56,414 nucleotides of DNA from Candidatus Omnitrophota bacterium (GTDB lineage: Bacteria; Omnitrophota; Omnitrophia; Omnitrophales; Aquincolibacteriaceae). The notes beneath the pieces were generated by a model, which was not told where the DNA came from, did not search any database, and saw nothing but the letters and a program-made list of their open reading frames with translations. Below, one piece after another: positions 51,893 to 56,414 of this stretch. A program made the position numbers and the translations under genes. The first letter of the stretch is position 1. Each line of letters starts with the position of its first letter. The stretch is taken from assembly GCA_022705945.1 (NCBI GenBank), contig JAKJDL010000010.1, positions 1 through 56,414 of the forward strand, given 5' to 3'.

Positions 51893-52486
51893 TTATGAGT
51901 CGCCGCCCGTGAATTTTTCCGCCGTCGCGCTGCCCGGCTGGCTGATCCCTTCTCTCCTGAAAACCTTGGCCATTGTAAGCATCAGGATCTTCAAATCCAA
52001 CCAAAATGATCGGTGGTCCACGTACCAGACGTCCAGTCTGAATTTTTCCGGCCAGCTGAGGGCATTTCGCCCGTTCACCTGCGCCCACCCGGTGATGCCG
52101 GGGCGCACCTCGTGACGGCGGACCTGCTCCGGAGTGTAAAGAGGAAGATATTCCATCAAGAGCGGGCGTGGGCCCACAAGACTCATATCGCCCCTGAGCA
52201 CGTTGAAAAGCGTCGGAAGCTCGTCCAGACTCGCGGAGCGCAGGAAGCGCCCGAAAGGCGTCAGGCGCTTCACATCCGGCAGCAGGGAGCCCTCGAGGTC
52301 CCGTTGATCGGTCATCGTACGGAACTTGCACAAGAGGAACGGACGCCCTCCGATGCCCGGCCTCTGCTGGCAAAAAAAGACCGGCGCGCCGAGGCAGATC
52401 CGCACCAGAACGGCCAGGAGAAGAAGCAAGGGCGCCAGCACAACAAGCCCTGCCAGGCTACAAAGAAAATCAAGAGGTCTCTTCAT
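51893..52486 (-). CDS. Small sugar-1-phosphate transferase (PglC/WcaJ-C type)
   Basis: About 197 residues (start at 52486; an ATG at 52504 would add six). A single hydrophobic N-terminal hairpin (FLCSLAGLVVLAPLLLLLAV) is followed by QQRPGIGGRPFLLCKFRTMT, LRSASLDELPTLFNVLRGDM, SLVGPRPLLMEYL and RPGITGWAQVNGRNA, the signatures of monotopic phosphoglycosyl transferases that load a sugar phosphate onto undecaprenyl phosphate. It starts glycan assembly on the inner membrane. The ribosome site is poor for either start. Confidence 0.92.
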   Translation of the reverse strand: MKRPLDFLCSLAGLVVLAPLLLLLAVLVRICLGAPVFFCQQRPGIGGRPFLLCKFRTMTDQRDLEGSLLPDVKRLTPFGRFLRSASLDELPTLFNVLRGDMSLVGPRPLLMEYLPLYTPEQVRRHEVRPGITGWAQVNGRNALSWPEKFRLDVWYVDHRSFWLDLKILMLTMAKVFRREGISQPGSATAEKFTGGDS

Positions 52487-52525
52487 CTTCCGACAACCCC
52501 ACATGGAGCGTGATGATCGTTTCCT

Positions 52526-52792
52526 TTACGGTAGTTTTCCAGTTTGTACCGCCAAGGCCAGGCGCAACGCGATCCCTTGCGAAAAAGGCATAAGATCGGA
52601 GGCGTTTGAATAATAACCGATCCCCTTGGTATCTCCTTGATTAAAGTCAATCATTCCGTTCCGGCGAGTCGCTTTCATCAATCGTTGAAGCGTCTTTTCC
52701 GCAGCTTCCAGAAAACGCGGTTCCGAATTGATCCGATACGCATAATAAAATGGCCACCCCGCCAACGCGGCGGCCTTGACGGACGCCGGACA
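52526..52792 (-). pseudogene. C-terminal remnant of a second GH88-like protein
   Basis: Minus strand, in the same frame as the radical SAM stop (TGA at 52793-52795) and continuing without ATG: LEAAEKTLQRLMKATRRNGM, then IDFNQGDTKGIGYYSNASDL and MPFSQGIALRLAL. These match the last ~80 residues of the GH88-like protein at 53776-54981 (VTRRTGEIDFSQGDTKDIG, DILPFTQGFAIR). A TTG at 52765 could start a 79-residue product, but the fragment has no catalytic region. I read it as a 5'-truncated paralogue. Confidence 0.7.
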
Positions 52793-53773
52793 TCAGCTGT
52801 AAAGCTGGTCACAGCACCTGCAAATCGGCGGCTTATGCTCCGACGCAAGAGCCTTCCGGAAATTTCGCATTTCCTTCCCGTTCCACACCGCAAAAAAACT
52901 TTGGCTCAGAATATTCCCCAAGCTCACGTCCTCTGCCGTTTCATGGATACAACACGGCCTCGCAGATCCGTCGCATCGGATGTAAAGCATGTTCCAGGGC
53001 ATGACGCAAAGGTCCCGCTGCACAGGATCCCTGTAATCCATTCCTGAGACAGTGAGAAGAACACCCTGGGCTTCGGCATGCTTCATGAACTGATTCATCC
53101 GCGCGCGGTATTCCGGAATAAGGCTGGCCCGTTTCTTCTGTGAATTGGTATGCGACGCAATGACATTCAGTCGCTTTACGTTCAGGCCACGACACAGGTC
53201 GATCATCCCCGGAATCGATTGGAAATTTTTCTCCCACACAGTCATGTTAATTACAAGTGTTTTGGAGCGGAAGGTCGAATCGATCATCGCCTGAGCGACC
53301 TTGATATTTTCAACCACCGTTCCGAACCTGGCACCGCGTCTGATCTCTTCATATTCATCCTGAAAGGGCGAGTCGATTGAGACGACGATCTCGGAAAGAC
53401 CTGCGTTCAAAAGGGCCCGTGACATTGCCCCGCTCATCAACATCCCGTTCGTGACCACGCGGACAAAAAATCTCCGGCTTGCCAGCGCTACAAATTCGAC
53501 AAAGTTCTTGTTCAAAAGGGATTCGCCCACGCCCGTCAGCGACAACGTTTTCACGCCTCTCGGCAATTTCCGAAGGATGACCTTGAACGCGTCCATCGAC
53601 ATGTCCTGGACAAGACTTTTGTTCGTTCCGACTGTTTCCCGGGGGCACATGCAGCACGCGAGGTTGCACCGGGTTGTGATCTCGATATCCACGACGGCGG
53701 GATCCGATAAGCGGAATCCCGCTTGCCGGATTTTGGCAAAAACCAACCTCCCCAGAGAACGGATCGGATTCAT
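52793..53773 (-). CDS. Radical SAM protein with SPASM-like C-terminus
   Basis: 326 residues from the ATG at 53773 (GAGGAG eight bases upstream; a GTG at 53782 would add three). ITTRCNLACCMCPRE holds the CxxxCxxC iron-sulfur motif. LSLTGVGESLLN and VVTNGMLM are typical SAM-barrel strands. The C-terminus (CVMPWNMLYIRCDGSARPCC and ICRCCDQLYS) supplies auxiliary cluster cysteines in SPASM fashion. Such proteins modify peptides or sugars; within this glycan cluster a sugar modification is likely, but the substrate is unknown. Confidence 0.88.
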   Translation of the reverse strand: MNPIRSLGRLVFAKIRQAGFRLSDPAVVDIEITTRCNLACCMCPRETVGTNKSLVQDMSMDAFKVILRKLPRGVKTLSLTGVGESLLNKNFVEFVALASRRFFVRVVTNGMLMSGAMSRALLNAGLSEIVVSIDSPFQDEYEEIRRGARFGTVVENIKVAQAMIDSTFRSKTLVINMTVWEKNFQSIPGMIDLCRGLNVKRLNVIASHTNSQKKRASLIPEYRARMNQFMKHAEAQGVLLTVSGMDYRDPVQRDLCVMPWNMLYIRCDGSARPCCIHETAEDVSLGNILSQSFFAVWNGKEMRNFRKALASEHKPPICRCCDQLYS

Positions 53774-53775
53774 GG

Positions 53776-54981
53776 TCAGCACTCCTCTTCGGTTGAGCGA
53801 TAAAATGCACAGCGGATGGCAAAGCCTTGCGTAAAAGGCAGTATGTCGAACCTTTGCGAATAGACTCCGATATCTTTCGTGTCCCCCTGAGAAAAGTCGA
53901 TTTCCCCCGTCCTTCTCGTGACCGACATCAAATATTTAACGGCTTTCTCGGAACCCAAGTCGCACGGACCCTGTGTCTCCTCACATTGGGCGGCCACTCT
54001 CAAAAACCAGGCAAAAAACGCGGTCGCCGAGGAATCGGCTCGCGCTTCCCGTCGCGTGAGCGTCCAGTTCCAGGAGCCGTTCGGATTCTGAAAGCTCAGG
54101 ATTGTTTTCGAAAGCTCAACGATATCCCGCTCTAAAATCTGTTTATACGCATGGCCTTCAGGAAGATGCTGCCATACCCCCATGAGGCCGAGACCATACC
54201 AGGCCACACCCCTGCCCCAGCCCGCAATACCGAGCGGAAGCCGCTCGCTGACCTTATAGGCGTGGAACGGAATCCGCGATCCCTGGAGCAGACCGTTTTC
54301 TTGAAACGTTGTAATTTGTTTTACGGCAAGATCAACGCAGTCCGGCCGCTGAAATTTTCTTCCGTAGAGGGCGAGGAAAGGGCAGACAAGGCCCAAGGTG
54401 TCCACAAAGCGGTAATCCGGCCCGTGCGCCCGGTAAATGATCGTGCCGTCATCCCCTCGCCGGTCGAAGATCATATCCAGCAATTCGTCGAACGCGGGTT
54501 TATACCGCCGCGCGTCAAACCCGTCGAGGCTCATCACGGCGTACGCCAGCATGGCAACGTCGACCTCCGGGGGAGACTGTTTCCAGCCGCCTTTTTCGTT
54601 AAATTTTGAATTCAGAAATCGGGCGATCGCCGCGTAGATCGCCGGATCTTTCGAAAACCGGTATGCAGCATTTAACCCAAGCAACAGCGCGGCTTCCTGC
54701 CATGACTGTACCGCACGCCTCCAAAAAGTCCCTTTCAACATGTCGGCCAGGACCCATCTCGTGTTATCGCTGATCCTGACCTTCGGTGTCGCATTCAACC
54801 ACCGTAAGCCTTTGCTTAGCACCATCCGGGTCCAGCGGTCCCGGTCCTGGAACTTGCCGATGCGAATCCTGGCCTGCCGCTCCCAAAACGCGCAGATGAG
54901 ATCAAAAAGAAAAACGGCCAGGGCCAGCAACAAAACCAACTGGAGAAAAATAAAAACTAATCCATTGTCAGAGAGCGACAT
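53776..54981 (-). CDS. Membrane-anchored GH88/GH105-like alpha/alpha-barrel protein
   Basis: 401 residues. A hydrophobic N-terminal anchor (FIFLQLVLLLALAVFLFDLI) precedes an (alpha/alpha)6 barrel: MLAYAVMSLDGFDARRY, HGPDYRFVDTLGLVCPFLAL, GIAGWGRGVAWYGLGLMGV and RADSSATAFFAWFLRVAA. The WGRG and DSSATA motifs and the aspartates fit unsaturated uronyl hydrolases (YteR/GH88 group), which cleave unsaturated sugars from polysaccharides. Here the enzyme may trim or edit the glycan made by the cluster, or be a non-catalytic relative. A truncated paralogue follows after the radical SAM gene. Confidence 0.82.
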   Translation of the reverse strand: MSLSDNGLVFIFLQLVLLLALAVFLFDLICAFWERQARIRIGKFQDRDRWTRMVLSKGLRWLNATPKVRISDNTRWVLADMLKGTFWRRAVQSWQEAALLLGLNAAYRFSKDPAIYAAIARFLNSKFNEKGGWKQSPPEVDVAMLAYAVMSLDGFDARRYKPAFDELLDMIFDRRGDDGTIIYRAHGPDYRFVDTLGLVCPFLALYGRKFQRPDCVDLAVKQITTFQENGLLQGSRIPFHAYKVSERLPLGIAGWGRGVAWYGLGLMGVWQHLPEGHAYKQILERDIVELSKTILSFQNPNGSWNWTLTRREARADSSATAFFAWFLRVAAQCEETQGPCDLGSEKAVKYLMSVTRRTGEIDFSQGDTKDIGVYSQRFDILPFTQGFAIRCAFYRSTEEEC

Positions 54982-55019
54982 ATCGCATCCTTTCGTTTCT
55001 GTCCGTGGTCAACGCGAGA

Positions 55020-56207
55020 TCAAAACAAACTTTGGACCTCCTTGGCGGCACCCTGAATCTTGCTGCGGTATTGCGGCATCGCGCGAAGCAACCGGGCTTT
55101 CAGCTCGTGCTCCTGGCAGACCAGCATGTCAAACGATCTGATCAGATCGTTGGAGGCCGAAATCGATTGCACCGGAACCACAAAATCCTTCTCGGTACCG
55201 AAAAGATCCCTCGCGATCCCGGACGCCTTTACTGAATATCCCAGGACGAGGGCCGGAACGCCCTGCGAATAAGCTGCGATCGATGCGTGCGTCCTTGCGG
55301 CGATCATGATCCTGCAACGGGAAATGAATCCTTTTAGCTCCATGCAGCTGAAGCCGTCTTCTTCCGCGATCAGCACGACCCGGCCAGTTCGTTTGAACCG
55401 TTCATGCAGGGCCTTCAACGGTGTGATATCGTCATTCCCGGACCATCGCACATGCGGGATCAACGCGATCTGAAAATCGGTGCGGTCGATAATGTGACGG
55501 ATTAGCCCCAGACATGCCTCCATCGTAGCTCCGCTATTTTTCTCGTATGAGAACGATAGGGGGCTGAGATTGATCCCGACCGTCTTCCCTTCGGCAAACC
55601 CCTCGGGAAGTTCACGGTCGGCTCTCTCCAGCAGAAAAGCGGGATCGGGGCAATACCTCGAAATTACCGAAAGACCTTTGCCGCGCAAAGCCTCATAAGT
55701 AACACTCTCACGGGCGAAAATGAGATCATAACCACTGAGGTCTTTCACCATCTCGCTGTCCATAGCCTCAGGCTCAATCGAGGCGCCCCACAAGACGGTC
55801 CGCGTGCCCTTCGCTCTCAGGCATCGGTTCAGGAAATAAAGATGACGGGGTTTGCCATAACAATAGTTGTCCCCTCCGATCGACAACGCTACCGAATCGC
55901 GTCCGGCCAGGTCAAAAAATTCATGATAGGAAAGCTTGTCATAGGCATCACCGTCACGAAAGAAATGCTTCCGGATCGCGGCCCCCACATAACCGGCTGA
56001 AAATCGCGCGATGGGCCTGTTCTGCAGGATGATCCGGCAAAGTCGGTCAAGGCCGAACTTCGCGTCCTCATCCGGCCTCGCCGAAGGCAAAACGACTTCG
56101 CGGGTTTCAGCGCCCGCGTCGCGTAAAACCTTCAGCGTGGACCGCACGATCGCTTCGCATCCGTGATTACAGCTGCCTCCGTGCGGATATAAAAGAAGTC
56201 TCTTCAT
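55020..56207 (-). CDS. Polysaccharide pyruvyl transferase family protein
   Basis: 395 residues from the ATG at 56207 (GGAGGAG upstream; it overlaps the previous stop as ATGA). Motifs YPHGGSCNHGCEAIVRST, SIGGDNYCYG, LWGASIEPEA, CPDPAFLLERA, AARTHASIAAYSQGVPALVL and YSVKASGIARDLFG match the CsaB/GumL/EpsO family, which adds ketal pyruvate to sugars of surface polymers using phosphoenolpyruvate. It supports a cell-surface glycan as the cluster's product. Confidence 0.93.
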   Translation of the reverse strand: MKRLLLYPHGGSCNHGCEAIVRSTLKVLRDAGAETREVVLPSARPDEDAKFGLDRLCRIILQNRPIARFSAGYVGAAIRKHFFRDGDAYDKLSYHEFFDLAGRDSVALSIGGDNYCYGKPRHLYFLNRCLRAKGTRTVLWGASIEPEAMDSEMVKDLSGYDLIFARESVTYEALRGKGLSVISRYCPDPAFLLERADRELPEGFAEGKTVGINLSPLSFSYEKNSGATMEACLGLIRHIIDRTDFQIALIPHVRWSGNDDITPLKALHERFKRTGRVVLIAEEDGFSCMELKGFISRCRIMIAARTHASIAAYSQGVPALVLGYSVKASGIARDLFGTEKDFVVPVQSISASNDLIRSFDMLVCQEHELKARLLRAMPQYRSKIQGAAKEVQSLF

Positions 56208-56414
56208 GGAACGCTCCTCCGGATCCTCGCCATAGCGCTGTAAAGAAGGAGCAAGCCCGCCCGTTTGTTCTTCATCATCCACACCACTGGCTTTGAATAT
56301 TTTCCCGGTTCGAGATATTCGAAACTTTTCAAAAACTCCTCATTGTTCATAAGCGATCTCAGATAGTTCCATCGGCGGCCAAGGCTCAGGGCGCGGTTTC
56401 GGGCCGCCAAAAGC
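56204..56414 (-). CDS. C-terminal end of a gene continuing past the right edge
   Basis: At least 68 codons of minus-strand frame, ending in RRSVP with a TGA that overlaps the ATG of the pyruvyl transferase gene. Fragment landmarks: RSLMNNEEFLKSFEYLEPG, KNKRAGLLLLYSAMARI. By context it is probably a glycosyltransferase or other cluster enzyme, but the visible part shows no diagnostic motif. The true start lies outside the window. Confidence 0.6.
   Translation of the reverse strand, partial: LLAARNRALSLGRRWNYLRSLMNNEEFLKSFEYLEPGKYSKPVVWMMKNKRAGLLLLYSAMARIRRSVP

Noticed and set aside
1-56414. CRISPR arrays, insertion sequences, prophage or rRNA genes
   Set aside because: No regularly spaced direct repeats, transposase motifs, phage genes or rRNA sequences were recognised.

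Overview
The window looks like a chromosomal segment of a Gram-negative (diderm) bacterium of roughly 50-55% GC. Most genes read right to left in long operons with small gaps or ATGA overlaps. The diderm call rests on a FadL-type outer-membrane protein, two large proteins that end in phenylalanine like beta-barrels, several lipoboxes, and YajC/SecDF. The gene mix and neighbourhoods, with a very large secreted multidomain protein, homospermidine synthase, dapF-dapA-dapB and fused secDF, suggest an uncultivated PVC-type lineage such as Omnitrophota. That placement is an inference; no 16S rRNA gene is present to test it.

Layout, left to right. 1-7210 (minus): the first ~2400 codons of a giant exported protein that is still open at the left edge. 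7793-9223 (plus): FadL family. 9281-20099 (minus): a long housekeeping and stress block read as uvrA, small membrane protein, FtsH-like protease, lipoprotein, hrcA, grpE, dnaJ, YbgC thioesterase, gpsA. 20118-26815 (minus): an envelope trio (528-aa exported protein, 1570-aa multidomain barrel protein, small lipoprotein). 26889-32591 (minus): polyamine and lysine/diaminopimelate genes (hss, ornithine-type decarboxylase, dapF, dapA, dapB). 33214-38117 (minus): CBM48 protein, glgA, leuB, asd, truA. 38250-38513 (plus): rpmB. 38510-44063 (minus): tgt, yajC, secDF, recJ. 44269-45588 (plus): YihY. 45695-49781 (minus): FecR-like protein, tRNA-Arg(CCG), a small anchored protein, a LOG-like protein and queA. 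50337-56414 (minus): a surface-polysaccharide or glycan cluster (partial gene, pyruvyl transferase, GH88-like protein, radical SAM, a truncated GH88-like remnant, sugar transferase, hexapeptide acyltransferase, DegT aminotransferase).

Functionally the window joins envelope building (glycan cluster, secretion, outer-membrane proteins), amino-acid and polyamine synthesis (asd, leuB, dap genes, hss), glycogen synthesis, protein quality control and tRNA modification (truA, tgt, queA).

The least ordinary features are: the giant protein, with a parallel beta-helix, Ig-like domains, DG/YD-type repeats and a glucoamylase-like toroid; at least four families of short, mostly palindromic repeats in operon gaps, one of which also lies in frame inside queA and the LOG-like gene; promoters whose -10 boxes end only 6-10 nt before ATG, suggesting leaderless mRNAs; and a FtsH-like protease packed with a lipoprotein and a small membrane protein upstream of the heat-shock genes.
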